A stretch of DNA of 50,640 nt from Pseudomonas sp. S37 (GTDB lineage Bacteria; Pseudomonadota; Gammaproteobacteria; Pseudomonadales; Pseudomonadaceae). Location: positions 1 through 50,640 of the forward strand of contig NZ_JACVZC010000031.1 in assembly GCF_016658545.1 (NCBI RefSeq). Direction: 5' to 3'. Every line of letters begins with the position of its first letter. Within the stretch, counting starts at the first letter, position 1. The notes beneath the pieces are model-generated. The model was given only the letters and a program-made list of their open reading frames with translations. It was not told the origin of the DNA and did not search any database. Positions 8,590 through 16,937 of the stretch are shown here, piece by piece. The position numbers and the translations under genes are program-made.

Positions 8590-10983
8590 ATGCAGCGCAG
8601 GGGCCAGGGAGGACCCGGCAATGGTTGGATACCGTGTGTGAAATGGCTATCGGCGACGACGCGCCGCTGGTGCCTGGGGCTGGCCATGCTTGGCCCCGGG
8701 CTGGCGCTGGCCGACGACCTGCCCCCGCCGCCCACGGAGATGTCCGCCATCGCCGACGCCACCCTGTACCTCGACCTGATGGTGAACCAGATGCCCAAGG
8801 CTGAGCTGGTGCCGGTGCAGCAGCGGGCGGGCCGGCTGTACCTGGACAGCGCGGTATTGCGCGCCGCCGGGGTGACACTGCCGGGCGACCCCCAGGGTGA
8901 GATCGCCCTGGAAGCGGTCAGCGGGCTGCACACCGACTATGACAGCCAGAACCAGCGCCTGCTGTTGCAGGTACCGCCCGCCTGGTTGCCGGACCAGCAG
9001 GTGGGTGACCGCAACCTGTACCCGCCCAGCGATGCGCGCAGCAGCTTCGGGGCGTTGTTCAACTACGACCTGTACCTGAACGACACCGATGACGCCGGCA
9101 CCTACCTGGCAGCCTGGAACGAGCTGCGCCTGTTCGACAGCTGGGGCACCTTTTCCAGCACCGGGCAATGGCGCCAGTCGTTCAATGGGGCGCAGGCCGA
9201 CGACATGCGCCAGGGTTTTCTGCGTTACGACACCACCTGGCGCTTTACCGACGAGCAGCGCCTGCTGACCTATGAAGCCGGTGACCTGGTGACCGGCGCC
9301 TTGCCCTGGACCAGTTCGGTGCGGGTCGGCGGCCTGCAACTGTCTCGCGACTTCGCTGCGCGGCCTGACCTGGTCACGTATCCATTGCCGGCGTTTGCCG
9401 GAGAGGCGGCAGTGCCGACCTCGCTCGACCTGTTCATCAATGGCTACAAGTCCAGCACCACCGAGCTGCAACCCGGCCCATACACCCTCACCAACGTGCC
9501 CTTCATCAATGGTGCAGGTGAGGCGGTGGTGGTCACCACCGATGCCCTTGGCCGGCAGGTGTCGACCACCTTGCCGTTCTACGTCACCAGCAGCCTCTTG
9601 CAGAAAGGCCTGTCGGATTATTCGGTAGCGGCCGGTAGCCTGCGCCGCGATTACGGCGTGCGCGACTTCGGCTACGGGCCAGGTGTTGCCTCGGCTAACC
9701 TGCGTTACGGGGTGAGCGATGCGTTCACCCTGGAAACCCATGCCGAAACCGCTGAGTCGCTGATGCTTGGCGGCCTGGGTGGCAACATGCGTTTGGGCAA
9801 CTTCGGCGTATTCAACGCTGCCATTGCGCAAAGCCGGTTCGACGGCGACAAGGGCCACCAGGTCGCCCTTGGCTACCAGTACAACAGCCAGCGCATCGGC
9901 TTCAGCTACCAGCGCCTGCAACGCCACGGCGAGTATGCCGACCTGACCCGGGTCGATACCCCGGACATGCAACTGAGCAAAAGCAGCGAGCAGGTCACCT
10001 TCAGCCTCAACCTGAATGAATACGGCAATATCGGCGCTGGCTACTTTGACGTGCGCGCAGGTGACGGCACCCGCACCCGGCTGATCAACCTGAGCTACAG
10101 CCGGCCGCTGTGGGGTGGCAGCAGCGTGTACCTGTCGGCTAACCGCGAAGTCGGCGACAGCCAGTGGGCGGTGCAGGCGCAACTGGTGATCCCGTTCGAC
10201 ACCCACGGCACCCTGGCCGTGGGCATGGAGCGCAACCAGGAAGGCGAGAGCCTGCAGCGGGTCAACTACAGCCGTGCAGTGCCGGTGGGGACCGGGGTCG
10301 GTTACAACCTGGGCTACGCCACCGGTAGCGACCGCGATGCCTATCGCCAGGCCGACGTCACCTGGCGTTTGCAGTCGGTGCAGTTGCAAGCGGGCGTGTA
10401 TGGCAGCAGTGGCGAGATGACCCGTTGGGCTGACGCCAGCGGGTCGCTGGTGTGGATGGACGCCGGCCTGTTCGCCGCCAACCGCATTGACGATGCCTTC
10501 GTGGTGGTGAGCACCGATGGTTACGCTGACGTGCCGGTGCGCTACGAGAACCAGGAAGTTGGCCGCACCGATGCCGGTGGCCACCTGTTGGTGCCTTATA
10601 GCAGCGGTTACTACCGCGGCAAGTACGAAATCGACCCGATGGAACTGCCCCCCGATGTGCTGGCGCCGAATGTGGAGCAGCGCGTGGCCGTGCGCCGGGG
10701 CAGTGGCTACCTGCTGGAGTTCCCGCTCAAGCGCGTGCTGGCGGCCAGCATCGAACTGGTGGACGCCAACCAGCAGCCGCTCAAGCTGGGCAGCCGCGTC
10801 ACCCATGAGCAAACCGGCAGCCAGGCAGTGGTCGGTTGGGATGGCCTGGTGTACCTGGAAAACCTCTCGCCGCAAAACCGCCTGCAGGTGGAAATCGAGG
10901 GCGGCGGGCATTGCCAGGTGGCCTTCGACCTGCCCGAGGCCGAAGGTACGGTCCCCCTGATCGGCCCACTGGTATGCAAATGA
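8590..10983 (+). CDS. Outer-membrane pilus usher (CsuD-like)
   Basis: This 797-residue outer-membrane pore secretes and assembles the fibre. After a signal peptide (LGLAMLGPGLALA) comes an N-terminal chaperone-binding region. A large beta-barrel follows, with the usual alternating YDLYLND, GYKSSTTELQPGPYTLTNVP (plug region) and LNLSYSRPLWGGSSVYLSAN strands. The soluble C-terminal domains are cysteine-poor and end GPLVCK. The start at 8590 is uncertain because no strong ribosome-binding site is seen; a GTG at 8638 would still leave a signal peptide. The stop overlaps the adhesin start by ATGA. Confidence 0.92.
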   Translation: MQRRGQGGPGNGWIPCVKWLSATTRRWCLGLAMLGPGLALADDLPPPPTEMSAIADATLYLDLMVNQMPKAELVPVQQRAGRLYLDSAVLRAAGVTLPGDPQGEIALEAVSGLHTDYDSQNQRLLLQVPPAWLPDQQVGDRNLYPPSDARSSFGALFNYDLYLNDTDDAGTYLAAWNELRLFDSWGTFSSTGQWRQSFNGAQADDMRQGFLRYDTTWRFTDEQRLLTYEAGDLVTGALPWTSSVRVGGLQLSRDFAARPDLVTYPLPAFAGEAAVPTSLDLFINGYKSSTTELQPGPYTLTNVPFINGAGEAVVVTTDALGRQVSTTLPFYVTSSLLQKGLSDYSVAAGSLRRDYGVRDFGYGPGVASANLRYGVSDAFTLETHAETAESLMLGGLGGNMRLGNFGVFNAAIAQSRFDGDKGHQVALGYQYNSQRIGFSYQRLQRHGEYADLTRVDTPDMQLSKSSEQVTFSLNLNEYGNIGAGYFDVRAGDGTRTRLINLSYSRPLWGGSSVYLSANREVGDSQWAVQAQLVIPFDTHGTLAVGMERNQEGESLQRVNYSRAVPVGTGVGYNLGYATGSDRDAYRQADVTWRLQSVQLQAGVYGSSGEMTRWADASGSLVWMDAGLFAANRIDDAFVVVSTDGYADVPVRYENQEVGRTDAGGHLLVPYSSGYYRGKYEIDPMELPPDVLAPNVEQRVAVRRGSGYLLEFPLKRVLAASIELVDANQQPLKLGSRVTHEQTGSQAVVGWDGLVYLENLSPQNRLQVEIEGGGHCQVAFDLPEAEGTVPLIGPLVCK

Positions 10984-11948
10984 AGGCCGCCTTGCGCGTA
11001 TTGTCGGCTTGCGCCTTGTTGCTGTGTGCGGGCTCTGCCTGGGCCAAGTGCGCAGTGGTGGCAACGGTGCCGGTACTATTCGGCTCCCTCAATTCGACCC
11101 AGGTGCGCTCCACCGTACAGACAGCCTCCACCACCAATGGGGGCTTGCAGTGCAACGGTACGGTGCTGAGCGTGCTCAGCACCACCGACTCGTTCAAGCT
11201 GACCGTGTTGCCGGCAACCGGGGGGTTGAAGGGGCCAACCGGTGATGTCATCCCCTATACACTTTACGCGGATGCCTCCACCACCTACCCGATTACCCGC
11301 AATGTCGCCTTCGAGTTTGGCCGCACCGGTATTCTTGATTTGCTCGGGCTGCTCGGCGGCACGCCGAAGGCAGTGCCACTTTATATTCGTACGCAGGTCG
11401 GCAGTAACGTCGCTGCCGGGCTGTACCAGGAAACCCTCAGCCTGGGCTGGGCGTGGAACTACTGTGAAGGGATTGCCATCGGCGGGTTGTGCATCGGGCG
11501 TGACACTGGCTCGGGTTCACAAACGCTCACGGTAAGCCTGACCGTGACCAACGACTGCCAGATCACCACGCCCAACATCAGTTTTGGTAGTGCCCCGGTA
11601 GTGGCAGGTTTTGCTACGGTGAACCAGAGCCTGAGCGTGTCGTGCACCAAGGGCAGCAACTACACTGTGGGGCTGGATGACGGCCTGAACGTGGCTAGCG
11701 GGCGGCGGCGGATGAAGTCGACGGCCAACAACTACCTGGCCTACGACATTTTCAAAAGTGCCGGGACTGTACGCTGGGGTTCGTCAGGGGCGGGGCGGCG
11801 TGCCAGCAGCGATGCCGATGTGAACCCCGGGGCGGGCACCGGTACCGGCAGCCAGGTGTTCAACTACAACGCCAAGGTTTACACCGACCAGGCCACGCCG
11901 CCGGCGGCGAGTTATACCGACAGTGTGATTCTGGATGTGCAGTTTTGA
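10980..11948 (+). CDS. Two-domain spore coat U tip adhesin (CsuE-like)
   Basis: This 322-residue secreted protein has a signal peptide ending GSAWA. It contains two consecutive U-type domains: the first about residues 22-175 (KCAVVATVPVLFGS to LYQETLSLGWAW) and the second about 185-322 (LTVTNDCQITTP to YTDSVILDVQF). This two-domain layout at the last position of the operon is that of CsuE, the tip adhesin of archaic pili that binds abiotic surfaces. The ATG at 10980 overlaps the usher stop as ATGA, suggesting translational coupling; an ATG at 10974 would add two residues. The long Leu/Gly-rich loop near ILDLLGLLGG may belong to the hydrophobic binding tip, by inference. Confidence 0.88.
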   Translation: MKAALRVLSACALLLCAGSAWAKCAVVATVPVLFGSLNSTQVRSTVQTASTTNGGLQCNGTVLSVLSTTDSFKLTVLPATGGLKGPTGDVIPYTLYADASTTYPITRNVAFEFGRTGILDLLGLLGGTPKAVPLYIRTQVGSNVAAGLYQETLSLGWAWNYCEGIAIGGLCIGRDTGSGSQTLTVSLTVTNDCQITTPNISFGSAPVVAGFATVNQSLSVSCTKGSNYTVGLDDGLNVASGRRRMKSTANNYLAYDIFKSAGTVRWGSSGAGRRASSDADVNPGAGTGTGSQVFNYNAKVYTDQATPPAASYTDSVILDVQF

Positions 11949-11970
11949 CGCCACGCGCTCCGCATACCCT

Positions 11971-11992
11971 GAGGGAGCGGCTTCAGCCGCGA
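11971..11992. repeat. REP-like hairpin after the pilus operon
   Basis: GCGGCTTCAGCCGC at 11977-11990 forms a small perfect hairpin of the REP type, 28 bp after the adhesin stop and between two convergent genes. It may stabilise the transcript end; there is no T-run, so it is not a classical terminator. Confidence 0.5.
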
Positions 11993-12032
11993 AGAATCCA
12001 ACGCGGTGCCAGGCATTGTGTGTGGCTGGCGT

Positions 12033-13181
12033 TCAGCGCAAGTCACCCACCATCTTCGCCAAGGTCTCCAGCACCGCCCCGGCCAATGCCTTGGAGCGTG
12101 CCCCCGACCATCCGGTTACTGCATTCGGTGCGTCGTCATGGTCCTTGAACGGCATCTCCAGCGTCAGCGACAGGCAGTCATGTGCCATGCCCACCGCATT
12201 GCAGGCCAGCGTCGTGTTCGCTTGTCCAGGCTCATCACGGGTATAGCCATGCACCGTCTGGAAGTCGCGGGTCACGCTGCACAGGGTGCTGCGAAACTGT
12301 TCTTCGAGCTTGGCCAGCCGCGGCGTATAGCCCGGGTTGCCTTCGCACGCGGCGGTGAACACATGGGGGATTTCTTCGTCGCCATGCACGTCGATGAACG
12401 CATCCACCCCGTACTGCTTCATCTGCGCCTGGGCAAAGAACACTTCCGGGCTGAGCTCGACGCTGGCGTCCTGCCAGGCGCGGTTGAGGTCCTTGCCCTT
12501 GAAGTTGGTGCGCAGGTGGCCAAGGAAGGCGCCGTCGGGGTTCATGTTGGGGATCAGGTACAGGTCGGCCTTGGCCAGCAATTGCTGGATCACCGCGTCG
12601 TTGGCCTGCAGGCAGTCGATCACGCCCTCCATGAACCATTCGGCCATGTGCTCGCCGGGGTGCTGCTGGGCAATCAGCCACAGCTTGCGCTTGCCAGCGG
12701 CGCCGTCGCCGGCGCGTAGCAGGGGAATGTCGCGGCCCTGTACGCTGCGGCCGCTGGCCAGCAGTTCGACGCCTGGCAGCTGCAGGGCACGCTCGATCAG
12801 TTGGTTATGGCGCGCGCGCGGGTAAGGCTCGAAGTAGGCGAACCAGACCTGCGGGTGTTCGGCTTGCAGCTCGAACGACAGCGCGGTGCCGTCGAACTGG
12901 CTGGGCACGCGGAACCAGTTTTGCTGGTCATAGCTGGCCACGGCGTTGTAGCCGCTCCAGGCGTTCTTGTACGAGGAGCCGGCGGCATTGTCGAGGCTGA
13001 AGCGGTGGACCTGGCCCGGCGTCAGCCCACTGACCTTGAAATGGAACCACTGGTAGTGGCCGCTGTGGGTGTCCGGGCGGATGGCCAGGCGTACCTGGGC
13101 CGGGTTGCTGGCATCCACCACCTGGATGTTGCCGGAGTCGAAATCGCAGTCGATCTGCAGGGGGGACAGCGTCACGGTCAT
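12033..13181 (-). CDS. M14-family zinc carboxypeptidase (cytosolic carboxypeptidase/AGBL-like)
   Basis: This 382-residue cytoplasmic metallopeptidase has no signal peptide. The first about 130 residues form the beta-sandwich N-domain typical of the M14D cytosolic carboxypeptidases. The catalytic domain shows the zinc motif HPGEH (HxxE), the downstream zinc histidine in DVHGDEEIP, and the likely catalytic glutamate in LTLEMPF. An Asn-Arg substrate-binding pair may be in DLNRAW. It starts with a good AAGGAG and lies divergent to an AraC regulator, with 174 bp between them. Eukaryotic relatives trim glutamate tails; bacterial substrates are mostly unknown, so the role here is open. Confidence 0.9.
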   Translation of the reverse strand: MTVTLSPLQIDCDFDSGNIQVVDASNPAQVRLAIRPDTHSGHYQWFHFKVSGLTPGQVHRFSLDNAAGSSYKNAWSGYNAVASYDQQNWFRVPSQFDGTALSFELQAEHPQVWFAYFEPYPRARHNQLIERALQLPGVELLASGRSVQGRDIPLLRAGDGAAGKRKLWLIAQQHPGEHMAEWFMEGVIDCLQANDAVIQQLLAKADLYLIPNMNPDGAFLGHLRTNFKGKDLNRAWQDASVELSPEVFFAQAQMKQYGVDAFIDVHGDEEIPHVFTAACEGNPGYTPRLAKLEEQFRSTLCSVTRDFQTVHGYTRDEPGQANTTLACNAVGMAHDCLSLTLEMPFKDHDDAPNAVTGWSGARSKALAGAVLETLAKMVGDLR

Positions 13182-13355
13182 GGGCCGGGCTCCTTTGCGG
13201 GCGTTGTTGTAGGGTTACTGTACACGGCTTGGCTGGGCTGCGGCGCAACTACCGGTTTGCGCTGGCTGGGCCAGCTACCCTTTAACGCAGCTGTCATGCA
13301 GCTGTGGCAGCATCCGGGTCCCCCTTCGCACAGGCGTCTCACGGTGCTCTCCGGC

Positions 13356-14315
13356 ATGACCCGCAAGCCCTTCATCCTTCGTTCCAATGACATGCGCAGC
13401 GATGATTTCGGTGCCCTGTTCACCCAGATGTTCGGCAGCCTGTATGCCGACATGCCGCCGCTGGGCGAGGGCATCAGCATTGCCGGCGTGTATGGGCGCT
13501 TTGACGGCATGAGTGTGCGGCGTATGCAGTATGGCGGGGACTTCAGCATTACCCTGCCGACGCCGCAGGACGAAATCACCTTTGTGTTGCCGACTGCGGG
13601 CAAGATCATTTTTGATCACCGTGGCGAATCGATTGGCGGTGCCCAGGTGGGGCTGGCCGTCGACAAGCGCGATATCCGTACGGTACGGTTTGCCGAGAAC
13701 CATGCCCAGTGCGGCATGTCGATCCGCCGCGGGCTGTTTGCCGAGCGCCTGTCGCTGTTGTTGGGCAGGGCGCTGGTGCAACCGGTGCATTTTGCGCCGG
13801 TGGTGGATTTGGCGGCGCCGGCGTTCCAGGGCATACGTGCGTTGCTGGAAATGGCCACTGGCCCGCAGTTCGACCCGTTGATCAGTAGCGGTGTGCTGAT
13901 GCCGGCGCGCCTGCAGGAAATGCTGGTGGACGCGGTGCTGGAGGCCTGGCCGCACAACTACAGCGAGGCGCTGCGCAACCCGGCGCCGGCGCTGGCCCCA
14001 CGCCATGTGAAGCTGGCGATGGCCTACCTGCACGAGCATCCGGCGCGCCTGGTCAGTAGCACCGAGTTGGCGGGGTTGGCGAATGTCAGCTTACGGGCCT
14101 TGCAGGATGGGTTTCGCCGTTTTGCCGGTACTTCGATCGTTGGCTATCAGCGCCAGGTGCGGCTGGAAAGTGCGCGCCAGGTATTGCTGCGCGGGGAGGG
14201 CGGGTCGGTGGCCGAAGTGGCCTTGCGGCATGGGTTCAGCAATGCCGGGCGGTTTGCCCAGTACTTCCAGCAGGCGTTTGGAATAAGCCCGGCTGACATG
14301 CGGCGTGGCGGTTAG
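13356..14315 (+). CDS. AraC-family transcriptional regulator
   Basis: This 319-residue regulator has an N-terminal AraC-binding-like domain (about residues 20-200). A C-terminal double helix-turn-helix follows (about 220-315), with ARLVSSTELAGLANVS and VAEVALRHGFSNAGRFAQYF as recognition regions, ending in the family signature FGISPADMRR. The start is uncertain: ATG 13356 gives a normal family length, while ATGs at 13296 and 13392 are in frame and none has a strong ribosome-binding site. It is divergent from the carboxypeptidase gene, which it may control. It is followed by a repeat cluster. Confidence 0.85.
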   Translation: MTRKPFILRSNDMRSDDFGALFTQMFGSLYADMPPLGEGISIAGVYGRFDGMSVRRMQYGGDFSITLPTPQDEITFVLPTAGKIIFDHRGESIGGAQVGLAVDKRDIRTVRFAENHAQCGMSIRRGLFAERLSLLLGRALVQPVHFAPVVDLAAPAFQGIRALLEMATGPQFDPLISSGVLMPARLQEMLVDAVLEAWPHNYSEALRNPAPALAPRHVKLAMAYLHEHPARLVSSTELAGLANVSLRALQDGFRRFAGTSIVGYQRQVRLESARQVLLRGEGGSVAEVALRHGFSNAGRFAQYFQQAFGISPADMRRGG

Positions 14316-14324
14316 CGTGTTGCA

Positions 14325-14632
14325 TGGCACCGGCTTTGCCGGTGTTCGCGGGTGAACCCGCTCCCACAGACGAGTGCGCTGCCTGTGAGTATAGCGCTTG
14401 ACTATGGGAGCCACAGGTAGTGCGCTGCCTGTGAGTACAGCGCTTGACTATGGGAGCCACAGGTAGTGCGCTGCCTGTGAGTACAGCGCTTGACTATGGG
14501 AGCCACAGGTAGTGCGCTGCCTGCGAGTACAGCGCTTGACCTATGGGAGCCACAGGTAGTGCGCTGCCTGTGAGTACAGCACTTGACCTGTGGGAGCGGG
14601 TTCACCCGCGAACACCGGCAAAGCCGGTGCCA
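14325..14632. repeat. Composite repeat: 45-bp perfect inverted REPs enclosing a 46-bp tandem array
   Basis: The left arm 14325-14369 and right arm 14588-14632 are exact inverted copies (45 of 45 bases), each containing the P. putida REP core TTCGCGGGTGAACCCGCTCC. Between them a 46-bp unit beginning AGTGCGCTGCC is repeated head to tail, starting at 14373, 14419, 14465, 14511 and 14558. The fourth spacing is 47 bp and the fifth copy is partial, running into the right REP. The unit boundary CACAGGTAGTGCGCTGCCTGTG is itself a near-palindrome. No coding sequence is present. Confidence 0.92.
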
Positions 14633-14645
14633 GGCGATAACAGAA

Positions 14646-16559
14646 TCAGAACGCGTAACTGGCCTTGAGGCTGCCACTCACCCCATGGCTGTCACCGCCC
14701 CCCATCGCAGCCACTTCGCCACCCACACTCAGTGCCCCCAGGTTGGCCATCAGGTTAACCCCGCCAACGAACTGGTCGCGGTTGTCGAACGCCGCCCGCT
14801 GGTCGATATCCAGCCCCAGCAGATGCCCCTGGCTGTCAACCTGATGATCGCCCAGCGCATGCTCGTAACCCACTTCAATGCCCGGTACCAGCTGCCAGCT
14901 GCCAACGGGAATGGCCGTGAAAGACGCCTTCAGGTTGGCCACTGCGCTACGGCGAGTCGCTTTCAGGTCGTCCACTTGCAGGGCCAGCTCGCTGCCTTTT
15001 TCGGTAAAGCCGTTCAGGTCGACGCGGCTGGCCCGCACGCCAAGGCTCGGCTCCAGCACCACGCTGTCGCTCGGCAGGCGGTAACCCAGCGCCAGGCTGG
15101 CGCCGGCAAGGGTACCGTGGCTGTCGCCCTTGGCCGTGCCCAGGCCGCCGCCCAGTTCGCGCTTGCTGGAATAGTCGAGCCAGCCACCGCTGACATTGGC
15201 ATCGATGAATACCCCCCGTTCCAGGCTGTCAGGCGCAAAGCGTGCACCCAGGCTGAGGAAGGTCAGGTCGGTATCGGCCTCGCCACCGGCAGCGCCGACA
15301 TTGCCACGGTTGTAGCCAAAGCCCGCATGGCCACTGAGCTGCTCGGAAAAGCGCTGGGTCACGCCTACCATCAACCCTTGGCTATGCTCGTTGCTGCTGG
15401 CTGCGTGTGCTGAGCCGTCAGTGCCCAGGTAACCGGCCAGCGCCGTGCTCCACAGGCGTGCCTGGCCAACCTTGAGGCCGCTGCCGTCGGCAAACGGCGA
15501 CGCCGCGCGCTCGATCGTGGCGCCCTGTCGCAGCAGGTAGCTGGCCGCATCGGCGTGCACCTGGCCGCCCACGGTCGACTCCACGCCACCCAGGCTGCCG
15601 GCGTCGATGGCCGATTGCAGGTAATAGTTGTACGCGCTGTAGGTACCAGACAGTGGCGTGTCCTGCAGTTCGCGCAGCAGCTGTGCGCCGGCCGCAGCAT
15701 TGCCCAGCAGGCCAGCCTCACCCGGCAGGGCGCCATAGCGGACCATCTTGCCGCGTAGCACGTACAGCGTTTCCTGGCTCAGCCCCAGGCCTTGCTTGAG
15801 GTAGTTGTCCATGCTGCCGTACTCGGCCGTGACTTCATCCAGGCCGGCCTGCAGGTAGCTGGCCTCGACCCCGAGCAACGGCGCGTAGATGGCGGCCATG
15901 CTCGCCGGCATCGCCGCCAGGGTGGCGGCCACACGGGCGGCGGTGTAGTCATTGGTGGCCAGGTAGTTGCTCATGATGGTGGCTTCGTCCACCCCGGCGA
16001 TGCTCAGCAGCACAGCCGCCGTCCAGCCCGTGCGGTCCTTGCCGGCGGTGCAGTGGAACAACGCGGCACCGTCGGCGGCGGCCAGTTCGTTGAACAGCAC
16101 GGCAAACTGGCCGCGCATGCCGGCATCGCTGACAAAGGCGCGGTTGGTCTCCTGCATCATGGCCCGCGCCTGGTCGGCGCTGCTGAAGGCAATGTTGGTG
16201 ATGTTCGAGCCGGATGTGGTGCTGCCGATGATGTCGATACTGGTGTAGCTGGCACCGTCGGGCAGGGTATCAGGCGTGCTGGCGATTTCGCTTGGAGTAC
16301 GCAGGTCGTACACATCGCTGATGCCCAGGCCGTTGAGGACGGACAGGTCGGCGGCAGTGGGGGTAAGGGCGTTGGCGCGGTAGAACACCCCGGCGCGCAT
16401 CGTGCCATCGTGCGTGGTGGCGTAGGCACTGGTGGTGCCGGCGATGTCGCGGAAATTGTCCATGCCGGCCAGGCGCGGCGTATCCAGCGCTTCGGCGGCT
16501 TGGGCGGCGGAAATGGCAAGGGCGAGCAGGGACAGGGAGCAGAGCACACGTTGCAGCAC
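14646..16559 (-). CDS. Secreted tyrosine phosphatase fused to an autotransporter beta-barrel
   Basis: This 637-residue protein starts at a GTG (GAGG about eight bases upstream) with a signal peptide ending AISAAQA. Residues about 25-270 form a tyrosine/lipid phosphatase domain of the Y_phosphatase3 (LipA-like) type. It opens with AGMDNFRDIAG and has the catalytic P-loop FHCTAGKDRTGW, cysteine C170, arginine C+6. A linker of about 90 residues leads into an autotransporter beta-domain (about 370-637) whose alternating strands end in LKASYAF, the aromatic terminus recognised by the Bam complex. It should place an active phosphatase on the cell surface or release it. The left neighbour is the tandem repeat array; the gene stands alone. 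Confidence 0.88.
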   Translation of the reverse strand: MLQRVLCSLSLLALAISAAQAAEALDTPRLAGMDNFRDIAGTTSAYATTHDGTMRAGVFYRANALTPTAADLSVLNGLGISDVYDLRTPSEIASTPDTLPDGASYTSIDIIGSTTSGSNITNIAFSSADQARAMMQETNRAFVSDAGMRGQFAVLFNELAAADGAALFHCTAGKDRTGWTAAVLLSIAGVDEATIMSNYLATNDYTAARVAATLAAMPASMAAIYAPLLGVEASYLQAGLDEVTAEYGSMDNYLKQGLGLSQETLYVLRGKMVRYGALPGEAGLLGNAAAGAQLLRELQDTPLSGTYSAYNYYLQSAIDAGSLGGVESTVGGQVHADAASYLLRQGATIERAASPFADGSGLKVGQARLWSTALAGYLGTDGSAHAASSNEHSQGLMVGVTQRFSEQLSGHAGFGYNRGNVGAAGGEADTDLTFLSLGARFAPDSLERGVFIDANVSGGWLDYSSKRELGGGLGTAKGDSHGTLAGASLALGYRLPSDSVVLEPSLGVRASRVDLNGFTEKGSELALQVDDLKATRRSAVANLKASFTAIPVGSWQLVPGIEVGYEHALGDHQVDSQGHLLGLDIDQRAAFDNRDQFVGGVNLMANLGALSVGGEVAAMGGGDSHGVSGSLKASYAF

Positions 16560-16691
16560 GGATCAGGCCTCGGGTGGTTGGTTGAGACGGGCTACTGTCC
16601 GGGGGCAAGATGAAACTGAATGTTACAAGTTTCGCGGGTGGGTAAAAGGCTGCGTGATCTGTCCTGGCTATGCGTTTTTTGTCTGGTCCCT

Positions 16692-16812
16692 TGGGGCTGC
16701 TGCGCAGCCCTATCGCGACACAAGGCCGCTCCCACACAGCCTGCATCGCCTTCAAGGCAGGCACAGAACCTGTAGGAGCGGCCTTGTGTCGCGATAGGGG
16801 CGCAAAGCGCCC
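16692..16812. repeat. Inverted REP pair upstream of first NEL gene
   Basis: CTATCGCGACACAAGGCC-type sequence at 16710-16732 is inverted without mismatch at 16775-16797 (23 bp). Flanking small hairpins are CTGCGCAG and GGGGCGCAAAGCGCCCC. The stretch from 16560 to 16937 holds no gene. Besides these REPs it contains a short inverted repeat GGTAGTT/AACTACC (16819-16825 and 16837-16843), with AACTACC again at 16874-16880, in the likely promoter of the NEL gene. Confidence 0.85.
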
Positions 16813-16937
16813 CCATGCGGTAGTTCAGGCCGTCACAACTACCTTGCCCTCAGCGCCTTTGGCATGTAGGCATAACTACCACCTCAGCCGTGACCGACAG
16901 GTTGAGATGGGGCCTTTCCAATCAGGAGAGGCCCTGC

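Noticed and set aside
8647..11064. 805-codon open frame antisense to the usher
   Set aside because: Antisense shadow; the plus strand has signal peptide, usher strands and operon context.
14373..14594. Possible CRISPR array
   Set aside because: The 46-bp units are directly adjacent without unique spacers, and no cas genes are near.
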